Of a stretch of 10,246 nucleotides of DNA, positions 1-7,990 are shown in pieces. This stretch comes from Cyclostephanos tholiformis (Eukaryota > Bacillariophyta > Thalassiosirophyceae > Thalassiosirales > Thalassiosiraceae). Made by a program: the position numbers and the translations under genes. The first letter of the stretch is position 1, and each line of letters begins with the position of its first letter. The stretch is from the NCBI GenBank assembly GCA_036939975.1, contig JALLPB010001330.1, positions 1 through 10,246 of the forward strand. The letters are read 5' to 3'. The notes under the pieces were generated by a model that saw only the letters and a program-made list of their open reading frames with translations, was not told the origin of the DNA and did no database searches.

Positions 1-37
1 GGGAAGGTCAATATGGGGGGATTATTAGAAATTTTAG

Positions 38-223
38 GGTGCTGGAGATGGGGACAATAGCGTCCCTGACCAACAAGGAGATAGTCTTACATGGTACCTT
101 CAGATACCAGAAAATCCAGGTAGTAATATAGTATGTAGAGGTACTATTGAAGAATACTACTCTAAATTCAATTTGTTCTACATGGGAATAGTAGGAACAT
201 TCAAAGGTGATCTAGAAAATTGA
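38..223 (+). CDS. Possible terminal exon of an unrecognised upstream gene (partial)
   Basis: An open frame of about 61 codons runs from just after an acceptor-like sequence (ATTATTAGAAATTTTAG, ending at 37) to a TGA at 221-223. The peptide has ordinary globular composition, with segments such as DSLTWYLQIPENPGS and RGTIEEYYSKFNLFYMG, and no low complexity. I do not recognise a family. It has no in-frame ATG near its beginning, so if real it would be the last exon of a gene that starts outside the window, ending 110 bp before the next start codon. An open frame this short can occur by chance, and no poly(A) signal is obvious after it. It could equally be non-coding promoter sequence of the following gene. 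Confidence 0.2.
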   Translation, partial: GAGDGDNSVPDQQGDSLTWYLQIPENPGSNIVCRGTIEEYYSKFNLFYMGIVGTFKGDLEN

Positions 224-333
224 CCTCATCTCGCCGAATCCGAAGTCTGAAGTGACAAGAGAGAGAGAGAAGTCGAATATCGCAGTCGAGAGATCCAAGC
301 CCAGCAGTGCGGGCGGGGGGAGAGAGAGCCACC
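224..333 (+). promoter_or_regulatory. 5' leader of the membrane-protein gene with Kozak context
   Basis: The stretch contains a GA-rich tract (GAGAGAGAGAGAAG, near 259-273) and a second purine run (GGGCGGGGGGAGAGAGAG) directly before GCCACC-ATG-A at 334. The Kozak-like match decides the start: reading the same frame from a GTG at 307 would add only nine residues and no ATG. No TATA element is visible. The promoter function of the GA tract is inferred from position alone. Confidence 0.35.
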
Positions 334-1224
334 ATGACTTATCAATCTAATTTGAACCGAAGCGTGGAAGAACACTATGATGATCCGACCTCAGATCGCT
401 TTTTGACAGACTCCGTCATCAGCGTCAATACTGGGAGGACCAATTCGGCTAGAGGAGAGGGCACAACGACGGCGGAGCTGGTGGCGAAGTTTCGGTTCCT
501 GAACTGTTGCGCTTGCCTCTTCATTTTACTGTTCCGCACGCTCCCCATTATTTTGAACCCGTTCCGGCTGATCTCCTCTCCGGTAAAATTGATGCTCGAA
601 TTTCTCGTGGCTCAATTGGCGCTGTCAGTTTTCCTTGTAGAGGCGAGAATCCCTATTCTGGGCGAAAAAGTGTTATTCCTTATGAGAAAATTCGCTTGGG
701 GCAGAATTCAATGTATGGACCTGAACGTTGCGAGGGGTAGATTTTTGGCGTTGATGATCATGGGAGGATCCATTTCTCAAATCAACTACATGGCCATGAA
801 TGCCGAGTACACTTCGTCGGTCAATAATGATGGAGGGTCGCCGATAGAGATTCCAGGAGGAGTCAATAGTACAGCAACCAATATGGCAGGTTTTTCTCCG
901 GGGAATCGTTCAAATACTACCACGACAAGTGACGTCTCTAACGTCTCAAAGTTGTTAGCGATCCTTCAATCCACCGCCTTCTCTCCGACCGTAGTCATCT
1001 TGTTCAGTTTGTCCGCCTTTACTCTGTATGTGATTCGTAATTTCCCAGAGTTTGCGCAGGTCAGGGCATATGAAGTTCAAGACGAATCCGATCCAGGACT
1101 ATCACGAACGGAATCAGAATATACGCGACCGTCTTGGGTAAGTTCAGGTTTTACGCGACCGTCTTGGGTAAGTAATGCTTTTGATTCTGCCCGAGGCAAT
1201 GGTTATCAAACCATGTCAGTTTAA
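334..1224 (+). CDS. Unrecognised four-pass membrane protein with N-glycosylation cluster and C-terminal repeat
   Basis: A 296-residue protein that I cannot assign securely. Visible layout: a polar N-terminus (1-52); hydrophobic segments at about 55-76, 83-103, 138-155 and 216-234; a basic stretch at 104-137 (KVLFLMRKFAWGR, then ARGR); and a polar loop at 156-215 with four NxS/T sequons (N178, N191, N194, N203). Sequons between segments 3 and 4 and basic residues between 2 and 3 fit a topology with both termini cytosolic and the 156-215 loop lumenal or extracellular. There is no cleavable signal peptide. The tail carries TRPSWVS twice (264-270 and 274-280). A four-helix arrangement with a short Arg-Phe-Leu-Asn lead-in loosely resembles COPI-associated/TVP15-like Golgi proteins, but this is a weak impression. 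The start is fixed by GCCACCATGA. Convergent with Rab2. The 3' end could differ if the duplicated GTAAGT sites at 1138 and 1168 are used for splicing. Confidence 0.75.
   Translation: MTYQSNLNRSVEEHYDDPTSDRFLTDSVISVNTGRTNSARGEGTTTAELVAKFRFLNCCACLFILLFRTLPIILNPFRLISSPVKLMLEFLVAQLALSVFLVEARIPILGEKVLFLMRKFAWGRIQCMDLNVARGRFLALMIMGGSISQINYMAMNAEYTSSVNNDGGSPIEIPGGVNSTATNMAGFSPGNRSNTTTTSDVSNVSKLLAILQSTAFSPTVVILFSLSAFTLYVIRNFPEFAQVRAYEVQDESDPGLSRTESEYTRPSWVSSGFTRPSWVSNAFDSARGNGYQTMSV
1122..1173 (+). repeat. Perfect 22-nt direct repeat, 30-bp period, each copy containing GTAAGT
   Basis: Positions 1122-1143 and 1152-1173 are identical. Each copy starts TACGCGACCGTC and ends TTGGGTAAGT. In frame they encode TRPSW-VS twice with a ten-residue period. 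Perfect nucleotide identity, including third positions, suggests a recent tandem duplication. Each copy includes GG|GTAAGT, a consensus eukaryotic 5' splice site, in phase 0 after a TGG codon. Confidence 0.9.
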
Positions 1225-1733
1225 GTATCAATAATTTTAGAGACAAAAATAGATGGTTTTTTTTTTTTGTGCGTCGAGTTCTGTTTCGGTGTAAGCATTG
1301 TGCTTGATGATGAAATTTCTTTTCACTCCATGAAGCCATTCACTGAATTTTTTCTAGTAATTCATGATGCTATTTTTTGTTTTTACTACGTGCAAATGTT
1401 CTCTCGAAATCAACCACAAAATCACGTTATAATGGTTCCAACACATCCGAAACGTCAGCGAGTCGAACCATCCCAAGCGACACTCTCTCCCTCACCGCGA
1501 GAAATGCAACTGCGCATGACGATTGGGTCCCACCCCCACAGAGCGAAAAACTTCGTCTAACATTTCTCTGACTGCAAATATATAAAGTGAAGAGATCTTG
1601 ACAAAATAGAATAAATAAAACTTTTCTCTTACGCTGGCCAATGCGTCACGGCCAAACAGTTATATGATGTTGATGGAATGGAAAAAATAGCAACCTGCAC
1701 ATCTCCCTTTCCCCGATATCCCCCCCTTTCGAA
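1225..1733. other. Intergenic space between convergent genes; 3' UTR material
   Basis: A T12 run lies at 1257-1268. Overlapping AATAAA hexamers at 1610-1615 and 1614-1619 could be a plus-strand poly(A) signal, though they lie almost 400 bp after the stop of the membrane-protein gene. No TTTATT (the minus-strand equivalent) is seen before the Rab2 stop. Open frames here (for example 1267-1560 on the plus strand) have erratic composition and I do not consider them genes. No RNA gene is recognised. Confidence 0.5.
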
Positions 1734-2858
<1,125 letters not shown>

Positions 2859-5800
2859 ATGGCCGATCCCGCAGCCCCCGCCTCCGTGGTCGACGAGAAG
2901 CTCTACTCCCGACAGCTGTACGTCATGGGCCACGAGGCACAACGTCGAATGATGTCGAGCAAGGCCGTATTGATCGGCGTCTCAGGCCTTGGCGTCGAGG
3001 TCGCCAAGAATATAATACTCGCGGGCATTAGCTCCGTGACGCTGTGCGATCCGACGATGCCCAACAGCTACGATCTCGGGGGTAATTTCTACCTCGGCGA
3101 GTCCGACCTCGACAACAGAAGCGGGGGGGGACGGGCCGGGCTGTGTCGCGATAAGCTCGCGGGCCTGAACGAGTATGTCAAGGTCGAAGTAGCATCGGGC
3201 GTATCCTCCCTCGTCGACGACGAATCTGGATTGCTCGATCTCGTGAACGGCGCATCCGTCGTGGTGGTCACCGTCCCCCTCCGAACGTCGTTGCTGTGCG
3301 CCATGAACGAGAAGTGCCGCTCGTCGGGGACCTGCTTCGTTTACTCCCTCGTTAATGGCGTTTTCGGTACCGTCTTCTGCGACTTTGGGGATGAATTTCT
3401 AGTCGTGGACAAGGACGGGGAGAATCCGGCAACGAGTCAGGTGGAGAACGTATTGACAAGCAATCCGGCATTGGTCAAGGTCCTCGAGGATCAGGGTCGA
3501 CACGGATTGGAAACGGGGGATCGAGTCACGTTCTCGAGGGTCGTGGGATTGGACGGCATATTGTCATCGGATGTGAGTTACGAGGTGAAGGTGACTGGGC
3601 CGTTCACGTTTGAACTGCCCGAGGTCGACGCCACGTCCTGCTCCGAGCCGGCCACGCAGGGGTACATCACGCAAGTCAAGACGCCGACGACGATGAAATT
3701 CAAATCGTACCGGGAGGCATTGGATGATCACGGCGAGCTGATGATGAGCGACTTCGCCAAGTTTGATCGACCGCCGCTGCTACATCTGGCGTATTGCGCA
3801 TTGTCAGCGTACGCCGAAATGAATGGCATGGAATACCCGAAACCCGGGGACATGACGGCATGCAGGGAGGTATGGAAGCTCGCCAAATCCCTCGATACGG
3901 GGAAGATACTGGACAACGACGACGCGGGCGCCGCCGAGCGTATCGTCCTTCACCTGGCGTCCGGATCGCGTTCGATATTATCGCCGATGTGCGCGACGTT
4001 GGGTGGGATTGTGGGACAGGAGGTCCTCAAGGCTTGCAGTGGAAAGTTCACCCCCATAAACGGCTTCTTTTACTTCGACGCGGACGAGTGTCTGCCCGAC
4101 GCGCCGTTGCCAATCGCGGACGTGACGCCATCGGGGACGTCCAGGTATGACAGCACGATCGCTGTCTTCGGGAGGGAGGCGCAGCGCAGGCTGCTCGATC
4201 TGAACTACTTCCTCATCGGGGCCGGGGCCATCGGGTGCGAGATGCTCAAGAACTGGGCCCTCATGGGCGTGGCCTGCGGCGAGAGTGGCAGGGTGCACAT
4301 CACCGACATGGACCGTATCGAGAAGTCTAATCTCAGTCGACAGTTCCTCTTCAGGAATACGGACATAAACGAGTTCAAGTCTGCCACCGCCGCGAGGGCC
4401 GCCATGGAGATGAACCCGAACATGAACGTCGTCTCGTATCAGGAGAAGGTCGGGTCCGACACCGAGGCTATATTCGGTGACGATTTCTATGACAAGCTGG
4501 ACGGGGTGTGCACCGCGCTCGACAACGTCGAGGCCCGTCTGTACGTTGATCAACGTTGTCTATTCTATCGCCTTCCCATGCTCGAGAGCGGCACGCTCGG
4601 GACCAAGGGCAACACCCAGGTAGTAATACCTGGCGTGACGGAGAATTACGGTGCCACGCGCGATCCGCCCGAGAAGAGCATCCCGGTGTGCACCCTCAAG
4701 AACTTCCCCAATCAGATCCAGCACACGCTGCAGTGGGCGAGGGACTACTTTGAGGGGGAGTTCAAGCAGAGCGGCGAGGACGTCAATTCGTACCTTGGAA
4801 ATCCGAACTACGCCGAGTCCCTAGCGGGGCAGCAGAATTCCAAGATCGAGACAGCCCTTGCGATTCGAAAGACACTCGTCGACGAGCGTCCCGTGAGCTT
4901 CGAAGATTGCGTCGTTTGGGCGCGGCTGAAGTTCGAGACCATCTTCAACAATCAGATACGGCAGCTCCTGCACAACTTTCCTGAGGATCAGGTCACATCG
5001 AGTGGTGCCAAGTTCTGGTCTGGTAGCAAGCGCTGCCCGAAAGCGCTGCTCTTCGACCTGAACGCCAGATGCGAGGATGCAAAGATGCGTAATCACTTCG
5101 ACTTCATCGTCGCCGCATCCAACCTGCGCGCGCAAATGTTTGGCATCAAGGGTCGGACCGACGAGGGATACTTCGTGGAAGTTTTGCAGAATGTCATCGT
5201 GCCCGACTTTTCTCCGAAGGAAGGGATCAAGATCGCGTCCACAGAAGCGGAGGCGAAGGAATCTGACAATGCCGGCACGGCGTCCGCTGTTGCGGAAGAG
5301 GAAGTGGATCAAATCTTGGCGAGCCTTCCTAAGCCGGGCGCTTTGGCGGGGTTCAAACTCAATCCCATCGAATTCGACAAAGACGTAGACGAGCACATGC
5401 TCTTTGTGACGGCGTGCTCCAACCTCCGTGCTCTCAACTACTCCATTCCGACCGAGGATACCCACCGCTCTCGCGCCATTGCCGGACGGATCATCCCAGC
5501 AATCGCTACCACGACTGCGCTAGTGACCGGACTTATCTGCCTGGAGTTGTTCAAGATCATTGGCACATCACGGAAGGAGTTGAAGATTGACGCATACAAA
5601 AACGGATTCGTCAACCTGGCCATCCCGTTCATGACACTCAGCGAGCCCACTCCACCCGCCAAGACAATTGCGGTGGTCAAGGGAAAAGAATGGCACTGGA
5701 CAGCTTGGGATAGCTTGGATATGAACAAGGGCGACATCACCCTTGAAGAGTTTATCCGATACTTCGAGGTTGAGTACAACCTGGACGTGTCTATGATCAG

Positions 5801-6008
5801 CCATGGCGTCTCTATCCTGTTTTCCTTTTTTGCCAACAAGAAGAAACTCGCCGAACGAATGACAATGAAGATGTCGGAAGTTGTGACCAGCGTGACGAAG
5901 AAGGATTTACCACCGAATCAACTTTTCATCATTTTCGAGATTATTGCCAATGACTTGGATACCGACGAGGAGGTGGAATTGCCATATGTTAAGTATCGTT
6001 TCCGTTGA
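2859..6008 (+). CDS. UBA1: Ubiquitin-activating enzyme E1
   Basis: A 1049-residue E1, within the usual range of about 1010-1070. It adenylates the ubiquitin C-terminus with ATP, forms a thioester on its own cysteine and passes ubiquitin to E2s in cytosol and nucleus. Domains in order: inactive adenylation half with SRQLYVMG (17-24) and GVSGLGVEVAKN from residue 40; first catalytic-cysteine half-domain; active adenylation half with GAGAIGCE (454-461), ITDMDRIEKSNLSRQF (481-496) and DNVEAR from Asp555; the catalytic cysteine in PVCTLKNFPN, Cys611; the second cysteine half-domain up to about 870; and the C-terminal ubiquitin-fold domain from about 935, which docks E2s and ends PYVKYRFR. All key residues are present. 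One oddity is a G-run (near 3123-3130) encoding RSGGGRAG, a few residues longer than I expect there in fungal and animal E1s. Uninterrupted; the start is fixed by CCCACCATGG. Confidence 0.97.
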   Translation: MADPAAPASVVDEKLYSRQLYVMGHEAQRRMMSSKAVLIGVSGLGVEVAKNIILAGISSVTLCDPTMPNSYDLGGNFYLGESDLDNRSGGGRAGLCRDKLAGLNEYVKVEVASGVSSLVDDESGLLDLVNGASVVVVTVPLRTSLLCAMNEKCRSSGTCFVYSLVNGVFGTVFCDFGDEFLVVDKDGENPATSQVENVLTSNPALVKVLEDQGRHGLETGDRVTFSRVVGLDGILSSDVSYEVKVTGPFTFELPEVDATSCSEPATQGYITQVKTPTTMKFKSYREALDDHGELMMSDFAKFDRPPLLHLAYCALSAYAEMNGMEYPKPGDMTACREVWKLAKSLDTGKILDNDDAGAAERIVLHLASGSRSILSPMCATLGGIVGQEVLKACSGKFTPINGFFYFDADECLPDAPLPIADVTPSGTSRYDSTIAVFGREAQRRLLDLNYFLIGAGAIGCEMLKNWALMGVACGESGRVHITDMDRIEKSNLSRQFLFRNTDINEFKSATAARAAMEMNPNMNVVSYQEKVGSDTEAIFGDDFYDKLDGVCTALDNVEARLYVDQRCLFYRLPMLESGTLGTKGNTQVVIPGVTENYGATRDPPEKSIPVCTLKNFPNQIQHTLQWARDYFEGEFKQSGEDVNSYLGNPNYAESLAGQQNSKIETALAIRKTLVDERPVSFEDCVVWARLKFETIFNNQIRQLLHNFPEDQVTSSGAKFWSGSKRCPKALLFDLNARCEDAKMRNHFDFIVAASNLRAQMFGIKGRTDEGYFVEVLQNVIVPDFSPKEGIKIASTEAEAKESDNAGTASAVAEEEVDQILASLPKPGALAGFKLNPIEFDKDVDEHMLFVTACSNLRALNYSIPTEDTHRSRAIAGRIIPAIATTTALVTGLICLELFKIIGTSRKELKIDAYKNGFVNLAIPFMTLSEPTPPAKTIAVVKGKEWHWTAWDSLDMNKGDITLEEFIRYFEVEYNLDVSMISHGVSILFSFFANKKKLAERMTMKMSEVVTSVTKKDLPPNQLFIIFEIIANDLDTDEEVELPYVKYRFR

Positions 6009-6068
6009 GCAGCGGGAGATGCGCAACAAACGGGTAAGGCATTTTAATGGGGGTCTGAGAAGTATAGG

Positions 6069-6074
6069 AATAAA
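6069..6074 (+). terminator. Likely poly(A) signal of UBA1
   Basis: AATAAA lies 61 bp after the UBA1 stop codon, a typical distance for a 3' UTR signal. No other AATAAA is seen closer. Use of the site is inferred. Confidence 0.5.
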
Positions 6075-6146
6075 AGTTAGCAATTTATTCTGGCACTCAT
6101 CCTGTCCTCGCTAAGTGAATTGGAATCAGTCCAAAGCAGAAGAGGT

Positions 6147-6177
6147 ATTGAATTCAATCAAAAGGATTGAATTCAAT
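6147..6177. repeat. Two copies of the 12-bp palindrome ATTGAATTCAAT
   Basis: ATTGAATTCAATC (6147-6159) and GATTGAATTCAAT (6165-6177) are perfect reverse complements separated by AAAAG. Each arm also contains the self-complementary ATTGAATTCAAT. A 13-bp stem with a 5-nt loop could form. It lies about 140 bp after the UBA1 stop, so it may be in the 3' UTR tail or just downstream of it. Confidence 0.8.
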
Positions 6178-6418
6178 TCAGCGATGAAGGGCTGTCATTT
6201 CATCAAAAGTCGCCGGCATGAGGGGGGCGGTCAATAGGCATGGTCGCTATGGTGTGTAGATGCCCTGGCTTGGATGCTGTCTAGGGGGACCAAGGTTTAG
6301 GGGACAAAATTTGACCCGGACTAAGTTCCAATTTGCACCATCGTTGATGTCAAAAAAAAGTTGCTTGAAGGCTTTTTCCGGCGAAGAGAAACCATTTAAT
6401 GTAGGAATCAGTATTAAG

Positions 6419-6500
6419 TACCATAAATTATGGTAGTTCTATTCACAAAACACAAAAACCATGGTGTTTTTGACACGACGACATCATGGACTTTGATGTC
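6419..6500. repeat. Cluster of three short perfect inverted repeats
   Basis: TACCATAA-A-TTATGGTA (6419-6435), CAAAAAC-CATGGT-GTTTTTG (6453-6472) and GACATCA-TGGACTT-TGATGTC (6480-6500) have 8-, 7- and 7-bp arms. Each is individually unremarkable; three within 82 bp is a mild enrichment. Confidence 0.6.
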
Positions 6501-6765
6501 ACTGTATTCATGCTTCTGACCCCTGTTTGTCACAGCCAATGCAGGGCACTCCACCCAAACATCATGGGCAATGCTGAGTTGACTTGATTTGTCCATTCCT
6601 TTGATTGGCTATCAAGGAGCACAAAAATGGCTACGATGACAAATTTTTTTGCAAATTTGATCAGCAATGATGATGATGAGGAAGTCATCCAATATGACAA
6701 TGATAAAGGGCACACAACAATCAACTAAAAGTGCAATGATGATGACAGCAACATACCTTATACAT

Positions 6766-6799
6766 CGGGGTTTAAGAACCACCGGGGTTTAAGAACCAG
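6766..6799. repeat. Tandem duplication, 17-bp unit, two copies
   Basis: CGGGGTTTAAGAACCA occurs at 6766-6781 and again at 6783-6798, giving a 17-bp period. The function is unknown; it is probably replication slippage in non-coding DNA. Confidence 0.85.
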
Positions 6800-7040
6800 A
6801 CACTAAATCTATCTAAACTAGTCAGAAAATTAAAAACAGTAGGAATTTAATTGCAGCATGATGCGGTTGCTTTCAGAAACCCCCAACACAACCATTGGAT
6901 TCAGCACAAAATTTCACATTTTTATTTACTTCTGTTGACCTATGAAATTTACCCCAACCCTTTATCCAAATGATAAGTGACATTCTCAGGGGTTGGTGGG
7001 AAAAAACTGTTTAACAATTTAGCTGTCACACTGGTGCACA

Positions 7041-7057
7041 TAAGGCCGGTTCTGTCA
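7041..7057 (+). repeat. Left terminal inverted repeat of the Harbinger element
   Basis: TAAGGCCGGTTCTGTCA, pairing with 7727-7743 at 14 of 17 positions. The mismatches are at positions 9, 10 and 16. Confidence 0.75.
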
Positions 7058-7069
7058 GGGGAATTTTAT

Positions 7070-7218
7070 GGTACGATTTTAGGTACGATCTATCGTACCT
7101 CAAATTGTACCACAAATTGTGCGGAAACCTTGAAAATTGTGTCATTTTTGAGGAGGTTTTTGCATGATTTGTGGTGCGATTCGAGGTACGATAAGGATAG
7201 GTCCTCCCCAATCGCACC
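7070..7218. repeat. Left subterminal array of GGTACRAT motifs in both orientations
   Basis: Motifs: GGTACGAT at 7070-7077, 7082-7089 and 7185-7192; inverted ATCGTACC at 7092-7099 and ATTGTACC at 7104-7111; variants ATTGTGCG (7116-7123), GGTGCGAT (7173-7180) and ATCGCACC (7211-7218). AGGTACGAT-CT-ATCGTACCT (7081-7100) is a 9-bp-arm palindrome. Segment 7091-7117 is an inverted copy of 7167-7193 (24 of 27 positions, all three differences transitions). Subterminal arrays like this are commonly transposase-binding sites in DNA transposons; that role is inferred. Confidence 0.8.
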
Positions 7219-7321
7219 CTACTCCATGCTCCGCGCTGTCCCACAACACATAAAATAATCCCCCCCGCACCACTTGTCTTCGGTTCCTTGCATCTGTCAT
7301 TATCAAAAACAGTTGCAGCGC

Positions 7322-7531
7322 CACAATTCTAGATGAAGAATGGAAGAAATTGAAGTTATCCTCTGCTGTGCCATGCATTGCATTATCATACGGGGTCATG
7401 AGGAATGACTGTAGCAAATATGCAGAGTCGCCAATAAAATAGCAGCCTCTTCTTCTTAATTCACTCCAATTATTGCCAAGGAGCCGTTGATACAGGCCCG
7501 TTCTCTTGAATGCAGTAGAGTCATGTCTGCT
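7322..7531 (-). pseudogene. Truncated PIF/Harbinger transposase-derived nuclease fragment (DDE_Tnp_4-like)
   Basis: About 70 residues of recognisable Harbinger DDE nuclease lie on the minus strand: SRHDSTAFKRTGLYQRL, then GCYFIGDSAYLLQSFLMTPY, DNAMHGTAEDNFNFFH and SSSRIV. The HDS and GDSAY motifs are intact, GDSAY carrying the second catalytic Asp. Lost are the upstream part with the first catalytic Asp (normally in a DGT/DGTH-like motif) and, on the other side, the catalytic Glu block (ECAFGE-like) expected straight after SSSRIV; there the sequence becomes ALQLFLIMTDARN, unlike the family. The open frame 7142-7648 extends into the element's subterminal repeats on both sides, so its flanking residues are not transposase. 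An intact enzyme of this family is about 350-450 residues. This fragment is catalytically dead and marks the deletion that made the element non-autonomous. Confidence 0.8.
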
Positions 7532-7661
7532 GCTCGACGCAAAAGGTGGCGATGGAAAAGGTTGTTGATGTGTGTCGAGGTGCGCAATCAACTCTGACGT
7601 TGCATATCGTACAAGAGGCACCTTGACCTCTTTTTTCTGTTCTGTCACAAGGGCAATTTTT

Positions 7662-7708
7662 GGTACAATTCAAGCTCCCGCCATGAAATTGTACCTCAAA
7701 ATTGTACC
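7662..7708. repeat. Right subterminal array of GGTACAAT motifs
   Basis: GGTACAAT (7662-7669), then inverted ATTGTACC at 7688-7695 and 7701-7708. Read inward from the right TIR the order is two direct GGTACAAT copies 13 bp apart and then one inverted copy. This mirrors the left end (7070, 7082, inverted 7092). The shared architecture supports these being the two ends of one element. Confidence 0.75.
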
Positions 7709-7726
7709 TGCCTGTTTCAGTTTTTT

Positions 7727-7743
7727 TAACAGACACGGCCTTA
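7727..7743 (-). repeat. Right terminal inverted repeat of the Harbinger element
   Basis: Read on the minus strand it is TAAGGCCGTGTCTGTTA, the partner of 7041-7057. On the transposase strand this is the 5' end. Confidence 0.75.
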
Positions 7744-7814
7744 GCTGGTTCTTTAACCCCGACATATATGGTAGAGAGGGAGGGTGATAGTGGCGGGTAT
7801 TGCAACAAGGGCAC

Positions 7815-7990
7815 TATTGGCAATGATTGTGTTGATGATGAAGACGATGGCAACAATGGTAGTGGTGATGACAGCAGCAGTGGCAGGGCTGCAGCTGTGG
7901 CTGTGGCTGTGGCGGTTGTGGTGGGGGCAACAGTGATGGTGACAGTGATGACAACAATGATGATGATGGAACATACAAATGAAAGAGACA
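7815..7990. repeat. Imperfect triplet-rich low-complexity tract (GAT/GTG/GCT/ACA)
   Basis: Runs such as GATGATGAAGACGATGG, GTGGCTGTGGCTGTGGC and CAATGATGATGATGG show three-base periodicity but an impure unit. On the opposite strand the frames give poly-His/Cys or poly-Ser/Pro strings, and on the plus strand Asp/Gly/Ala/Val strings. I read this as a degenerate microsatellite, not coding sequence. Confidence 0.7.

Larger units (their letters stand above)
6009..7040. other. Non-coding, AT-richer gap between UBA1 and the transposon
   Basis: Nothing recognisable as a gene is present in this stretch of about 1 kb. It contains short palindromes (6147-6177, 6419-6500), a 17-bp tandem duplication (6766-6799), and a 33-codon plus frame beginning at the ATG at 6627 with an acidic run (SNDDDEEVIQYDND), which I regard as chance or relic. 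Composition shifts visibly from the GC-rich coding block to AT-rich sequence here, consistent with old repeat-derived DNA. Confidence 0.5.
7041..7743 (-). mobile_element. Non-autonomous PIF/Harbinger (Tourist-like) DNA transposon derivative
   Basis: The 703-bp unit is bounded by TAAGGCCGGTTCTGTCA (7041-7057) and, inverted, TAAGGCCGTGTCTGTTA (7727-7743), matching at 14 of 17 positions. GGCC at the terminus next to a TWA trinucleotide is typical of PIF/Harbinger and Tourist elements. The target-site duplication is either TA (TIR beginning AGGCC) or a degenerate TAA/TTA pair; the sequence alone does not separate these. Both ends carry subterminal GGTACRAT-type repeats in the same order. The interior keeps a minus-strand piece of Harbinger transposase, so the element reads from the right TIR to the left. 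It looks like an internal-deletion derivative of a larger autonomous element that could move only with enzyme supplied elsewhere. Confidence 0.75.

Noticed and set aside
307..333. Upstream GTG start for the membrane protein
   Set aside because: The ATG at 334 sits in GCCACCATGA, and a GTG start would be unusual in a eukaryotic nuclear gene.
1267..1560. 97-codon plus-strand open frame after the membrane-protein gene
   Set aside because: No ATG at a plausible site with good context, odd composition, located in expected 3' UTR; nothing supports translation.
1578..1587. TATA-like ATATATAAAG
   Set aside because: No gene starts downstream on the plus strand within a sensible distance; it lies between convergent genes.
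3978..4553. 191-codon minus-strand open frame inside UBA1
   Set aside because: It lies wholly inside the strongly conserved E1 adenylation domain; the peptide is a shadow of GC-rich codon use.
4821..5465. 214-codon minus-strand open frame inside UBA1
   Set aside because: Antisense shadow of the second catalytic-cysteine half-domain; no independent family features.
7815..7990. Possible CRISPR-like or satellite array
   Set aside because: There are no constant repeats with spaced unique sequence and no fixed long unit; only impure three-base periodicity.
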